Shown: in pieces, positions 1-10,034 of the stretch | How positions within the stretch are numbered: the stretch's first letter is position 1 | Layout: the number at the start of each line of letters is the position of its first letter | Program-made: the position numbers and the translations under genes | The notes under the pieces: generated by a model | What the model saw: only the letters and a program-made list of their open reading frames with translations | Database searches by the model: none | Told to the model about the DNA's origin: nothing | DNA from: Micromonospora luteifusca | GTDB taxonomy: Bacteria; Actinomycetota; Actinomycetes; Mycobacteriales; Micromonosporaceae | Direction: 5' to 3' | Assembly: GCF_016907275.1 (NCBI RefSeq) | Contig: NZ_JAFBBP010000001.1 | Coordinates: 4,640,001 to 4,704,000 of the forward strand | Length of the DNA stretch: 64,000 bases

Positions 1-1275
1 GCGGTGATCATGGCGGTTGCCATGACGGTGGTCTCCGGCAGCGTCGTGCCAGCGTTGTTCTTCGTCGGCACGATGGTGGTCTCCGGGTTGGCCGCGAGCC
101 TGTTCGGGCCGAGGTTGGAGCGTTCGGCACGGGCGACCGTGTCCGCGCGGGCCGCCTTCGCCACCGCGCTGGTGTCCGTGCTGTCCTCGGCCCGGACGGT
201 GAAGCTCGCCGGTGCGAGCGCGGCCGTGCTGCGTCACCTCGCCGACCTGGACGTGTTGCGCAGTGACCGCCAGCGCCGGGAGATCTCGGTGCAGGTGTGG
301 TCGCGTTCCACGCCGTCGCTGGCCAGCGGTCTGTTGCCGATCGGCGCGTGGGCGCTCTACCTGAACGGCTCGCTCTCCGCCGGGGCGGTGCTGGTGGCCG
401 TGTCCACGCTGGGCGCGGCCCGCTGGTTCGCCTGGACCACCGCCTCGCTGATCTCCCAGCTGCCCTCGGCGCGGGTCTGGACGCGGCGCACGGCGGCGAT
501 GACCGGAGTGGGCGCGTACTCCGCGGCGGTTTCGGCGGTGGACCTGGCCGCCGGGACGGCGCCCGCGCCGACGCCACCACCGCGGCATCCGCTGCGCCGG
601 CTGGAACTGCGCGGCTTCGGGGTGGTGCACTCCGACGGCATGGTGGCCGTCCGTGACGTGGACCTGACCGTGCAGCGGGGGCAGTTGGTGCTTGTCGTCG
701 GGCCGGTGGGATCGGGCAAGTCCTCGTTGCTGCGGGCGTTGGCGGGGATCGTGCACCACACCGGCGAGCTGACCTGGAACGGCGACCCGGTCACCGAGCC
801 GGAGCTGTTCCTGCGCCCCAACCAGGTCGGTTACGTCGGCCAGTTGCCTCGGGTGCTCTCCGGCACGGTGGCCGACAACATCGCGCTGGGCCACCAGGTG
901 GACGCGGCCGGGGCGGTCAGCACCGCCCAGCTCGACCATGACCTGGCGGCTGCCGGCGGTGGGTTGGGTCTGCTCATCGGGCACAAGGGCACCCGGCTCT
1001 CCGGCGGGCAGTTGCAGCGGTTGGCGTTGGCTCGGGCGTTGGCCCCGCGTACCGAACTGTTGGTCGCCGACGACGTGTCGTCGGCGCTGGACGTCACCAC
1101 CGAGCTGGCGCTGTGGCAGGCGTTGCGCGGGCACGGGGTGACCGTGGTCGGTTCCACCGCGAAGCGTGCCGCGCTGGTCCGCGCCGACCACGTGGTGGTG
1201 CTGCTCGGCGGCACGGTGGCGGCCCAGGGCACCTGGCAGGACCTGGAGGGCCGCTGGTCACACCTGGCGGGCTGA
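1..1275 (+). CDS. ABC exporter subunit, fused membrane and ATP-binding domains (5' end outside window)
   Basis: The frame is open to the window edge, so the N-terminus is missing. The visible part starts in a transmembrane domain (hydrophobic stretches over about the first 150 residues), then a nucleotide-binding domain from about residue 200 with Walker A GPVGSGKSS and signature LSGGQLQ. The Walker B region reads ELLVADDVSSALD, so the usual catalytic Glu is Asp, and the H-loop region reads VVGSTAKRAAL, where a His is expected. These changes are typical of the non-catalytic half of heterodimeric type-IV ABC exporters; the partner is probably upstream, outside the window. Substrate unknown. 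Family certain, degeneracy seen directly, heterodimer inferred. Confidence 0.85.
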   Translation, partial: AVIMAVAMTVVSGSVVPALFFVGTMVVSGLAASLFGPRLERSARATVSARAAFATALVSVLSSARTVKLAGASAAVLRHLADLDVLRSDRQRREISVQVWSRSTPSLASGLLPIGAWALYLNGSLSAGAVLVAVSTLGAARWFAWTTASLISQLPSARVWTRRTAAMTGVGAYSAAVSAVDLAAGTAPAPTPPPRHPLRRLELRGFGVVHSDGMVAVRDVDLTVQRGQLVLVVGPVGSGKSSLLRALAGIVHHTGELTWNGDPVTEPELFLRPNQVGYVGQLPRVLSGTVADNIALGHQVDAAGAVSTAQLDHDLAAAGGGLGLLIGHKGTRLSGGQLQRLALARALAPRTELLVADDVSSALDVTTELALWQALRGHGVTVVGSTAKRAALVRADHVVVLLGGTVAAQGTWQDLEGRWSHLAG

Positions 1276-1313
1276 CGGTCGGGCGGCTGCCGCACTGCGC
1301 AGCCGCCCGACCG
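1276..1313. terminator. Bidirectional terminator hairpin
   Basis: A perfect 15-bp GC-rich stem (1276-1290 with 1299-1313) with an 8-nt loop starts directly after the ABC gene stop and lies between it and the convergent oxidoreductase gene. No T-run follows on either strand, as is common in actinobacterial terminators. Confidence 0.75.
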
Positions 1314-1322
1314 ACCCGGAGA

Positions 1323-2390
1323 TCAGGCCGCGCGGGCGTACTGGGCGGGGCCGGAGTACGCGACGCCGAGCTTGGCGGCGGCCCGGCGCGGCCAGTACGG
1401 GTCGCGCAGCAGCTCCCGGCCGAGCAGCACCAGATCGGCCTCGCCGCTGGCGACGATCTGCTCGGCGTGCTCCGGTTCGACGATCAGGCCCACCGCGCCG
1501 GTGGGCACGCCCGCCTCGCGGCGGATCTGGGCGGCCAGCGGCACCTGGTAGCCGGGGCCGAGCGGAACGCGCTGGTCCACGCTCATTCCACCGGACGACG
1601 TGTCGACCAGGTCGACGCCGACACCGGCCAGCTCGCCGGCGAGCACCACGCTGTCCTCGATCGTCCAACCGCCCTCGACCCAGTCGGTGGCGGAGATCCG
1701 GGTCAGCACCGGCACGTCCTCGCCGACCGCGGCGCGCACCGCGCGGGCCACCTCCAGGGTGAGCCGCATCCGGGCGGTCCGGTCGCCGCCGTACGAGTCG
1801 GTGCGGTGGTTGGTCAGCGGCGAGAGGAACTCGTTGAGCAGGTAGCCGTGGGCGGCGTGGATCTCCACGGCGGCGAAGCCGGCGGCCAGCGCGCGTTCGG
1901 CGGCGGTCGCGAACGCCTCGACCACACCGGCGAGGCCGACCTCGTCGAGGGTGGTCGGCGTCCGGTAGCCGGCGGTGAACGGCTCCGAACCGGGGGCGAG
2001 TGGCGTCCAGCCACCCTCGGCGTCCGGCACACCGCCGCGCTCCGCTGCCCACGGCCGGTAGGTGGACGCCTTGAAACCGGCGTGCGCGAGCTGCACGGCC
2101 GGCACCGCGCCGTGGGCGGCGACGAACGCGGTCACCGGTCGCCACGCGTCGACGTGCGCGTCGGACCACAGCCCGGTGTCCTGCGGGCTGATCCGGCCCT
2201 CGGGAAGCACCGCGGTCGCCTCGGACAGCACCAGACCGGCACCGCCGACCGCGCGGCTGCCCAGGTGGATCAGGTGCCAGTCGGTGGGCAGGCCGTCCGG
2301 CCCGGCAGAGTACTGGCACATGGGTGCCATGGCGATCCGGTTGGGCAGGGTGACCGCGCGCAGCGCCAGCGGTGTGAACAGAGAACTCAT
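1323..2390 (-). CDS. NADH:flavin oxidoreductase, Old Yellow Enzyme family (YqjM-like)
   Basis: 355 residues, full length for the family. It is an FMN-dependent ene-reductase of the YqjM/thermophilic-like class: the N-terminus has MAPMCQYSA with the class-typical Cys (Cys25) that tunes the flavin, and HAAHGYLLNEFLSP carries the His pair that binds the substrate carbonyl. Such enzymes reduce the C=C bond of activated alkenes with NAD(P)H; the physiological substrate is unknown. The ATG has a GAGAGGA ribosome site 7 nt upstream. It follows the symporter gene on the same strand, but a strong hairpin at 2412-2446 separates them, so they are probably separate units. Confidence 0.93.
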   Translation of the reverse strand: MSSLFTPLALRAVTLPNRIAMAPMCQYSAGPDGLPTDWHLIHLGSRAVGGAGLVLSEATAVLPEGRISPQDTGLWSDAHVDAWRPVTAFVAAHGAVPAVQLAHAGFKASTYRPWAAERGGVPDAEGGWTPLAPGSEPFTAGYRTPTTLDEVGLAGVVEAFATAAERALAAGFAAVEIHAAHGYLLNEFLSPLTNHRTDSYGGDRTARMRLTLEVARAVRAAVGEDVPVLTRISATDWVEGGWTIEDSVVLAGELAGVGVDLVDTSSGGMSVDQRVPLGPGYQVPLAAQIRREAGVPTGAVGLIVEPEHAEQIVASGEADLVLLGRELLRDPYWPRRAAAKLGVAYSGPAQYARAA

Positions 2391-2411
2391 CCGGTGATCC
2401 TCTCGGAAACG

Positions 2412-2446
2412 GAGACTGGCCCCTCCGGGGGGGAGGGGCCAGTCTC
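2412..2446 (-). terminator. Terminator hairpin after the symporter gene
   Basis: A 15-bp perfect stem (2412-2426 with 2432-2446) with a GGGGG loop sits 16 nt beyond the stop codon of the symporter gene on the minus strand and before the start of the OYE gene. Confidence 0.75.
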
Positions 2447-2462
2447 TGTCGCGGTGAACTGG

Positions 2463-3767
2463 TCAGGCAGGCACGGGACTGAGCTCGGGCCGGGTCTCCG
2501 CGACCGGCTCCGGCTCGGTCAGGTCGCGCTGACCGGCGGACTCGTACGCGACCCGGTCGAGCGTGCCCTCGCGGGCGGACACCACGATCGGCACCAGCGC
2601 CTGTCCGGCCACGTTCGTGGCGGTGCGCATCATGTCCAGGATCGGGTCGATGGCCAGCAGCAGACCGGCACCCGCCAGCGGCAGGCCCAACGTGCTGAGG
2701 GTCAGGGTGAGCATCACGGTCGCGCCGGTCAGACCAGCGGTCGCCGCCGAGCCCACCACCGAGACGAACGCGATCAGCAGGTAGTCGCCGATGCCGAGGT
2801 GCACGCCGAAGACCTGGGCCACGAAGATCGCGGCCAGCGCCGGGTAGATGGCGGCGCAACCGTCCATCTTCGTGGTCGCGCCGAAGGGCACCGCGAACGA
2901 CGCGTACTCGCGGGGCACGCCGAGCCGCTCGACGGAGCGCTGGGTCACCGGCATGGTGCCGACCGAGGAGCGGGACACGAAGGCCAGCTCGATCGCCGGC
3001 CAGGCGCCGGCGAAGAAGCGCAGCGGGTTGAGGCGGCCGGCGAAGATCAGCACCAGCGGGTAGAGCACGAACAGCACGATGGCGCAGCCGATGTAGACGG
3101 CGGTGGTGAACTTCGCGAGGGGGGCCAGCAGGTCCCAGCCGTACGAGGCGACGGCGTTGCCGATCAGGCCGAGGGTGCCGATCGGGGCGAGGCGGATGAC
3201 CCACCAGAGCGCCTTCTGGACGATCGCCAGCAGGGAGCGGTTCAGCGCCACGAACGGCTCGGCGGCCTCACCGACCAGCAGGGCCGCGGCACCGAATACG
3301 AGAGCGAGGAAGACGATCTGGAGGACTTTGCCATCGGCGAACGCGCCGACCGGGTTGGTGGGCACGATGCCGGTGAGGAAGTCGGTCCACGAGCCGGTGG
3401 TCTTCGGCGGCGCCGCGCCACCCAGGTCGAGAGTCACTCCCTTACCCGGGTTGACGACCAGACCGAGGACGATGCCGATGCTCACCGAGATCAACGCGGT
3501 GATGCCGAACCACATCAGGGTCTTGAGCGCGAGCCGGGCGGCGTTGGCCACGCCGCGCAGGCTGACGACGCTGACCACGATGGCGGTGAAGACCAGCGGC
3601 GGCACGGCCAGCTTGAGCAGCTGGATGAAGAGGTTGCCGACAGTGTGCAGGGTGGTGGTCAGCCAGCTCACGTCGTTGGTGCGGGCCAGGAAGCCCAGCG
3701 CGACGCCGAGCACGAGGCCGAGCAGGATCTGCACGGAGAAGGGGATCTTGCGCAGGCTGAAAGGCAT
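2463..3767 (-). CDS. Dicarboxylate/amino acid:cation symporter (DAACS family, GltP/DctA-like)
   Basis: 434 residues from the ATG at 3767 (MPFSLRKIPFSVQILLG), a normal family length; an upstream in-frame extension is non-hydrophobic and looks like shadow coding. The protein is highly hydrophobic throughout. It shows the re-entrant hairpin motif SRSSVGTMPVT, and TKMDGCAAIYPAL in the region of the conserved NMDG-type substrate/Na+ site. It should import C4-dicarboxylates or glutamate/aspartate with Na+ or H+ at the cytoplasmic membrane; the exact substrate cannot be read from sequence. Monocistronic, ending in the hairpin at 2412-2446. Confidence 0.92.
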   Translation of the reverse strand: MPFSLRKIPFSVQILLGLVLGVALGFLARTNDVSWLTTTLHTVGNLFIQLLKLAVPPLVFTAIVVSVVSLRGVANAARLALKTLMWFGITALISVSIGIVLGLVVNPGKGVTLDLGGAAPPKTTGSWTDFLTGIVPTNPVGAFADGKVLQIVFLALVFGAAALLVGEAAEPFVALNRSLLAIVQKALWWVIRLAPIGTLGLIGNAVASYGWDLLAPLAKFTTAVYIGCAIVLFVLYPLVLIFAGRLNPLRFFAGAWPAIELAFVSRSSVGTMPVTQRSVERLGVPREYASFAVPFGATTKMDGCAAIYPALAAIFVAQVFGVHLGIGDYLLIAFVSVVGSAATAGLTGATVMLTLTLSTLGLPLAGAGLLLAIDPILDMMRTATNVAGQALVPIVVSAREGTLDRVAYESAGQRDLTEPEPVAETRPELSPVPA

Positions 3768-3814
3768 GGATGTATCCAATTGTCCGGTCTGATCAGGGCA
3801 GGCGTGGGAAACGC

Positions 3815-3841
3815 GGCTAGCCCGGACAGATGCCGCTAGCC
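3815..3841. repeat. Short inverted repeat upstream of the symporter gene
   Basis: GGCTAGC (3815-3821) and GCTAGCC (3835-3841) are 7-bp arms separated by 13 nt, about 50-75 nt upstream of the symporter start. It could be an operator; function unproven. Confidence 0.35.
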
Positions 3842-3953
3842 TGCAGTCGGAGATCGACATACAGGCGGACGGTGAGGCCCCAGACATTGGTCATCGCTCG
3901 CCGACACTACGCCGGCTGTGGTGGATCGCAAGGAATGCAACGCGTGAGGCTCC

Positions 3954-4643
3954 TTACAGACCGTCCAGCCGAACCCTGGAAGGGGGCCGCCGGTCCAGGG
4001 CGAGAGTGGTGGCGGTCACGAGGCCCCAGACGACGGCCAGCGCGAGGATCAGCCGCTCCAACACGCCCACCACCGCGCCCCGGCCGACGACGAGCATGGC
4101 CAGGCCGACCGTCGCGCAGAGCGGCAGGGCCAACGCGGCGGCCACGCGGGCCAGCCAGCGCACCGCCGGACCGGCCGGCCCGGAGACGGCGAGCGTGATC
4201 ATCGCGAAGACCACCGCCGCGGTCGCCGCGATGCTCGCGCCGCCGTGCACCAGATCCGCCGCCGTGGCCCGCTCGAACGGCGGCAGCGGGCAGCCGGCAG
4301 AGCAGGTCACCGCCCCGGACACGGCGGTGAACACGGCAGCGGTGGCGAGCAGCGCCGGCGTCGCCGTCCACACCCCGGGCGGCAGCGCCGCACCGACCAG
4401 CAGCAACGCGGCAGCCAGAGCGAGGATCCCGATCCGGTACGTCGCGGCGTGCCCACTGCCGGCAATGCCCGCCTCGCTGACGTACCCGGTGAACCCTGGA
4501 CCGGGACCGGCGACCACGGCGACGATCACCGCCACCGCACCGGCCAGCGCGCAGCCGGCGGCGGCGGACCCGGCGACCCGGCGAGCGACGTCCGAGCGGG
4601 CCTTCGGCGTGGTCGCCGTGCCGCGCGGACCCGGCTCAGCCAC
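3954..4643 (-). CDS. DUF998 family integral membrane protein
   Basis: 229 residues with about six hydrophobic helices and a short polar N-terminus; the pattern, including a loop with CSAGCPLPPFE between helices, matches DUF998 proteins of Actinobacteria. The function is unknown. Its start overlaps the end of the upstream Xi-class transferase gene by 8 bp, so the two are probably co-transcribed and translationally coupled. Confidence 0.8.
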   Translation of the reverse strand: MAEPGPRGTATTPKARSDVARRVAGSAAAGCALAGAVAVIVAVVAGPGPGFTGYVSEAGIAGSGHAATYRIGILALAAALLLVGAALPPGVWTATPALLATAAVFTAVSGAVTCSAGCPLPPFERATAADLVHGGASIAATAAVVFAMITLAVSGPAGPAVRWLARVAAALALPLCATVGLAMLVVGRGAVVGVLERLILALAVVWGLVTATTLALDRRPPSRVRLDGL

Positions 4644-5601
4644 GCCCGTGCGGCGTGCTCCAGCCGGACTCGTCAGGCCCGAGCGGCACGATGGCGCTCG
4701 GGTTGATCTGCCGATGGGTGCCGTAGTAGTGCCGCTTGATGTGGTCGAAGTCCACCGTCTCGCCGAAGCCCGGGGTCTGGAACAGGTCCCGGGCGTACGC
4801 CCAGAGCACCGGCATCTCGGTCAGCTTGTTGCGGTTGCACTTGAAGTGCCCGTGGTACGCGGCGTCGAAGCGGACGAGCGTGGTGAACAGTCGCACGTCG
4901 GCCTCGGTGATCGAGTCGCCCAGCAGGTAGCGCTGCCCGGCCAGCCGCTCGGACAGCGCGTCCAGTCGGGCGAAGAGAGCTCGGAACGCCTCGTCGTACG
5001 CCTCCTGTGAAGTGGCGAACCCACACCGGTAGACGCCGTTGTTGACGTCGGTGTGGATCTCGGCCATCAGCGCGTCCATCTCGGGGCGCAGCGCGACCGG
5101 GTACAGATCCGGCGCGTCGGGCGCGTGCAGCCGCCGCCACTCGGTGGAGAAATCGAGGGTGAGCTGCGGGTAGTCGTTGGTGACGACCCGGCCGGTCAGG
5201 GTGTCGACCAGCGCCGGCACGGTCACCCGGCCGGTGTAGTCCGGGTCGGTGGCCAGGTACGCCTCGGAGAGGAAGCTCACGCCGAGGACCGGGTCGAAGC
5301 CGTCCGGGTCGAGGGCGAACGCCCAGCCCCGTTCGTCCCGGATCGGGTCGACGGTGCCCAGCGAGATCGCGTCGTCCAGACCGAGCAGGCCGCGCACGAT
5401 CCTCGCCCGGTGCGCCCACGGGCAGGCGCGGCACCAGATCAGCCGGTACCGGCCGGCCTCCAACGGCCAGCGGCCCTGCTCGTCCGGCCCGCCACCGGGC
5501 GGCGAGGTCGAGTCGGCGGTGACCCGACCGGTGAACCGGTTGGGCTGGCGGACGAACGCGCCACCGCCGCTGGTCTCTGCGCTGAACTGGGCCCGGGTCA
5601 T
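4636..5601 (-). CDS. Xi-class glutathione S-transferase-like (glutathionyl-hydroquinone reductase family)
   Basis: 321 residues, matching YqjG/ECM4-type proteins. The thioredoxin-like N-terminal half carries the catalytic motif WCRACPWAHRARI (first Cys of CPWAHR is nucleophilic), and the helical C-terminal half ends with HYYGTHRQINPSAIVPLGP, characteristic of the family. Relatives reductively remove glutathione from glutathionyl-hydroquinones. Actinobacteria of this type use mycothiol, so the thiol partner here may differ (inference). The ATG is preceded 6 nt upstream by TAGGTT, a -10 box that would give a leaderless mRNA. First gene of a two-gene unit with the DUF998 gene. Confidence 0.9.
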   Translation of the reverse strand: MTRAQFSAETSGGGAFVRQPNRFTGRVTADSTSPPGGGPDEQGRWPLEAGRYRLIWCRACPWAHRARIVRGLLGLDDAISLGTVDPIRDERGWAFALDPDGFDPVLGVSFLSEAYLATDPDYTGRVTVPALVDTLTGRVVTNDYPQLTLDFSTEWRRLHAPDAPDLYPVALRPEMDALMAEIHTDVNNGVYRCGFATSQEAYDEAFRALFARLDALSERLAGQRYLLGDSITEADVRLFTTLVRFDAAYHGHFKCNRNKLTEMPVLWAYARDLFQTPGFGETVDFDHIKRHYYGTHRQINPSAIVPLGPDESGWSTPHGRG

Positions 5602-5607
5602 GCCGCC

Positions 5608-5613
5608 AACCTA
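5608..5613 (-). promoter_or_regulatory. -10 box TAGGTT, leaderless start of Xi-class GST gene
   Basis: TAGGTT on the minus strand lies 6 nt before the ATG at 5601, leaving no room for a ribosome site and placing the transcription start at or next to the ATG. Confidence 0.6.
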
Positions 5614-5707
5614 TCGGCTGCGAGCGCGGATATCCTGGCCCCTGGCAGCCCCCGCGACCCGGTGGGCGGCCCCCACCCCCGCCGTCTGCACCCCCTAAGG
5701 ACTCGCG

Positions 5708-6913
<1,206 letters not shown>

Positions 6914-7023
6914 AGTGGTCCACACCACACGACCCGCGGGTCGACCGGTGCTCATGCGTGCCCTCGGTGCGCCCCGACGCCGGTGTCGGCCCGCGCCGCG
7001 GCGATGAACTGGGGAGCAAGCTG

Positions 7024-7836
7024 ATGCCCGACGGACTGCCGACCGAGATCGATCTGACCAGGCCGAGCGCGGCCCGGGTGTACGACTATTTCCTGGGCGG
7101 GGCGCACAACTTCGAGATCGACCGGCAGTTGGCCGAGCAGATCGCCCGGATGACCCCGAATCTCGCCGCCACCATGCGCTCCGGCCGTGAGTTCCTCCGT
7201 CGGGCGGTGCGGGTGCTGCTCGACGCCGGCATCGACCAGTTTCTCGACATCGGTTCCGGAATTCCGACCGTGGGCAACGTGCACGAGGTCGCGCAGGGGC
7301 TGAACCCCAAGGCCCGGGTGGTGTATGTCGACATCGACCCGGTGGCGGTCGCGCACAGCCGGGAGTTGCTCGCCGGAAACGAGCTGACCGGTGTCATCCA
7401 CGCCGACCTGCGGGAGCCGGAGAAGATCCTCGCCGAGACCCGGCAGCTCGGGCTGATCGACTTCAACCGGCCGATGGGCATCCTGTTGGCCGGGGTGGTG
7501 CACTTCATCCCGGACGGCGACCGGCCGGAGGAGATCCTGGCCAGCCTGCGGGCCGCTGCCGCACCCGGCAGTTACCTGGTCGTCTCGCACTCCACCTTCG
7601 AGGACCAACCGCAGGAGATGCTGGACGCCCAGCGGCTGTCCGCGCGGACGGCCACCGAGATAACGCTGCGCTCCCGCGCCCAGGTCACCGGCTTCTTCGG
7701 CGACTGGACGGTCCTCGAGCCGGGCGTGGTGCACATGCCGCTCTGGCGTCCTGACTCGCCGTCCGACGTGGACGACCACCCGGAGCGGTTCGGCGCCTTC
7801 TGCGGTGTCGCCCGGTACGACCAGTCCGCCGGCTGA
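7024..7836 (+). CDS. DUF574 (SAV2177-type) SAM-dependent methyltransferase
   Basis: 270 residues from the ATG at 7024, which has GGGGAGC upstream. The N-terminus IDLTRPSAARVYDYFLGGAHNFEIDR is the family hallmark, followed by the SAM-binding glycine loop FLDIGSGIPTVGNVHE and acidic VYVDIDPVAVAHS. The family is abundant in Streptomyces and Micromonospora as multiple paralogues of unknown substrate. It ends 5 nt before the PAS-GGDEF-EAL gene, so the two are likely co-transcribed. A longer in-frame start exists upstream but lacks conserved sequence. Confidence 0.92.
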   Translation: MPDGLPTEIDLTRPSAARVYDYFLGGAHNFEIDRQLAEQIARMTPNLAATMRSGREFLRRAVRVLLDAGIDQFLDIGSGIPTVGNVHEVAQGLNPKARVVYVDIDPVAVAHSRELLAGNELTGVIHADLREPEKILAETRQLGLIDFNRPMGILLAGVVHFIPDGDRPEEILASLRAAAAPGSYLVVSHSTFEDQPQEMLDAQRLSARTATEITLRSRAQVTGFFGDWTVLEPGVVHMPLWRPDSPSDVDDHPERFGAFCGVARYDQSAG

Positions 7837-7841
7837 TCGGA

Positions 7842-10034
7842 ATGGCCGCCGCCCCGGACCCCGCCGGGGTCGGTGCTGGCCGGGACCCCGCCGGGGTCGA
7901 CGCCGGCCGGGCCGACGCCCAGGGGTACGCCGCCGACTGGGCCCGCGCGGTACGCCGTCTCGGGTTCGTGCCGCTCAGCGTGGCCGAGACCGAGCGGCTG
8001 CTGCTGGCGTACACGATCCGGCTGGCACAGGTGGTGCGGGCGGAGCCGTTCAGCGCCCGCCCTGCCGAGGACGTCGGGCGGGCGCTGGTGCAGGCGCACC
8101 TCACCGAGCCGCAGGCCCTGGCCTGGACGCTGCACGCCCTCGGTGCGGACTTCGCGCGCAGGGTGCTGGCCCCCGCCGACCGGCCGGCGGACCTCGCGGA
8201 ACGGATCGCGGCCGTGCAGGGCGGGCTGGCCGCCGGGTTTGCCCGCGCGCTGCGCGACCGCACCTTCAGCCAGCAGGAGCGGATCACCCGGTCCGCCTGG
8301 AAGGCGCGCGATGAGGTCGAGCAGGCGCTGCGCGACAGCGAGGCCCGGTTCCGGGCGATCTTCAGCGGTGCCGCGATCGGAATCGGCATCGCCGGCGTGG
8401 ACGGCCGGATCATCGATGTCAACCAGGCCTTCGCGGACATGCTCGGATACTCGATCGAGGAGTTGCGCGGCGCCAACGTGGCGGCGCTGTTCCACGCCGA
8501 CGACGCCGCCGGGATGTGGGAGCTCTACCGGGCGCTGATCGAGGGCAAGCACGACGCGGCCCGGGTGGAGAAGCGCTACCACCGCAAGGACGGCGCGATG
8601 GTGTGGACGGACCTGGCCGTCTCGCTGATCCGGCACGGCGACGGTCGGCCACGGTTCACCGTCGCGATGATCAAGGACATCACCCAGCGGTACGCACTCC
8701 AGCAGCGGCTGCGCTTCCAGGCGCTGCACGACCCGCTGACCGGGCTACCCAACCGGACGCTGTTCTTCGAGACGCTGGGTCAGGTCCTGGACACCGCAGC
8801 CGCCGGACACCGGGTCGGGGTGTGCTTCCTCGACCTGGACGGCTTCAAGGCCATCAACGACAGCCTCGGCCACGACCTCGGCGACCAACTGCTGGTGAAG
8901 ATCGGCCAGCGGCTGGCCGCCTGCGTGGCCGACCACGGCCATCTGGTCGCCCGGATGGGTGGCGACGAGTTCGTGATCCTCCTCGACGGAGGGGACGACA
9001 TCGACGACGCGGTGGCCGTCGCGGAGGCCGCGCTGGCCGCCGTCGCGGCCCCTGTGCACGTCGGTGAACACCAGTTGGCAGTGTCGGCCAGTGTGGGCAT
9101 CGTGCAGTGCCCGGCCGAGGAGACCACCGCGTCCGAGCTGATGAAGGCCGCCGACAGCACGCTCTACTGGGCCAAGGGTGCGGGCCGGGGTCAGTGGGCG
9201 GTCTACGACCCGGAGCGCGGCGCTCGCGACATCGCCCGGTCGGCGCTGGTCGCCGGGCTGCCGGCCGCACTCGACCGGGGCGAGTTCGTGGTGCACTACC
9301 AGCCGATCGTGTCGCTGCTGGAGGGCAACATGCTCGCGGTGGAGGCGCTGGTCCGGTGGGAGCACCCGGAGCTGGGCCTGATCGGGCCGGACCGGTTCAT
9401 CGGCCTGGCCGAGGAGACCGGCCTGATCGTCCGGCTCGGCGAGTGGGTGCTGCGGCGGGCCTGTCAGGACGCCGAGCAGTGGCGGCGGGAGTTCCCCGAC
9501 TCCAAGCTGGTGGTCAGCGTGAACCTGGCCGCGCGGCAGGCCGACGACCCGGCCATCGTGGACACCGTGGCCGACGCGCTGCACACCAGCGGGCTGCCCG
9601 CGGAACTGCTCCAACTGGAGCTGACCGAGAGTGCCGTGATGGGCAGCGCCGGTGAGCCCCTGCGCAGCCTGCACCGGCTCGCCGCGCTCGGCGTCCGGCT
9701 GGCCGTTGACGATTTCGGCACCGGTTACTCGAACCTCGCGTACCTGCGGCGACTGCCGATCCATTCCCTGAAGCTCGCCGGCCCGTTCGTCGAGGGCATC
9801 CGCGCCGACGGGACCGACGTCGCCGCCGACCACCGCGACGAACGGATCGTCGACGCGTTGGTCCGGTTGGCGCACGCCCTGGAGTTGTGGGTCACCGCCG
9901 AGGCGGTGGAGACCGGGGTGCAGGCGGAACGGTTGCGCGCGTTGCGTTGCGACACCGGGCAGGGTCGGTACTTCGGCGCCCCGGCCCCGGCCGACGCGAT
10001 CACCGCCCGGCTGCGCGGCGAGGGGGTGGCGTGA
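7842..10034 (+). CDS. PAS-GGDEF-EAL cyclic-di-GMP signalling protein
   Basis: 730 residues. A helical N-terminal region (about 1-155) precedes a PAS domain (about 165-285), a GGDEF domain with intact MGGDEF (about 370) and an EAL domain with VEALVRWEH (about 500). No RxxD inhibitory site is seen before GGDEF. In the EAL domain ELTES, DDFGTGYSNLAYL and AEAVE are present, but the usual LKIDRSF segment reads LKLAGPF, losing a conserved Asp. It may make c-di-GMP, with phosphodiesterase activity uncertain. The protein has no transmembrane segments, so it is probably cytosolic. The N-terminus contains a short DPAG(V)xAGR duplication. Confidence 0.93.
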   Translation: MAAAPDPAGVGAGRDPAGVDAGRADAQGYAADWARAVRRLGFVPLSVAETERLLLAYTIRLAQVVRAEPFSARPAEDVGRALVQAHLTEPQALAWTLHALGADFARRVLAPADRPADLAERIAAVQGGLAAGFARALRDRTFSQQERITRSAWKARDEVEQALRDSEARFRAIFSGAAIGIGIAGVDGRIIDVNQAFADMLGYSIEELRGANVAALFHADDAAGMWELYRALIEGKHDAARVEKRYHRKDGAMVWTDLAVSLIRHGDGRPRFTVAMIKDITQRYALQQRLRFQALHDPLTGLPNRTLFFETLGQVLDTAAAGHRVGVCFLDLDGFKAINDSLGHDLGDQLLVKIGQRLAACVADHGHLVARMGGDEFVILLDGGDDIDDAVAVAEAALAAVAAPVHVGEHQLAVSASVGIVQCPAEETTASELMKAADSTLYWAKGAGRGQWAVYDPERGARDIARSALVAGLPAALDRGEFVVHYQPIVSLLEGNMLAVEALVRWEHPELGLIGPDRFIGLAEETGLIVRLGEWVLRRACQDAEQWRREFPDSKLVVSVNLAARQADDPAIVDTVADALHTSGLPAELLQLELTESAVMGSAGEPLRSLHRLAALGVRLAVDDFGTGYSNLAYLRRLPIHSLKLAGPFVEGIRADGTDVAADHRDERIVDALVRLAHALELWVTAEAVETGVQAERLRALRCDTGQGRYFGAPAPADAITARLRGEGVA

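Noticed and set aside
1113..3839. Very long open frame on + strand opposite the OYE and symporter genes
   Set aside because: Low-complexity Arg/Gly/His composition with no domain; it is the GC-bias shadow of two clear genes on the other strand.
2463..3887. 40-residue N-terminal extension of the symporter
   Set aside because: Polar, Cys/Ser-rich and unlike family N-termini; MPFSLRKIPF at 3767 fits.
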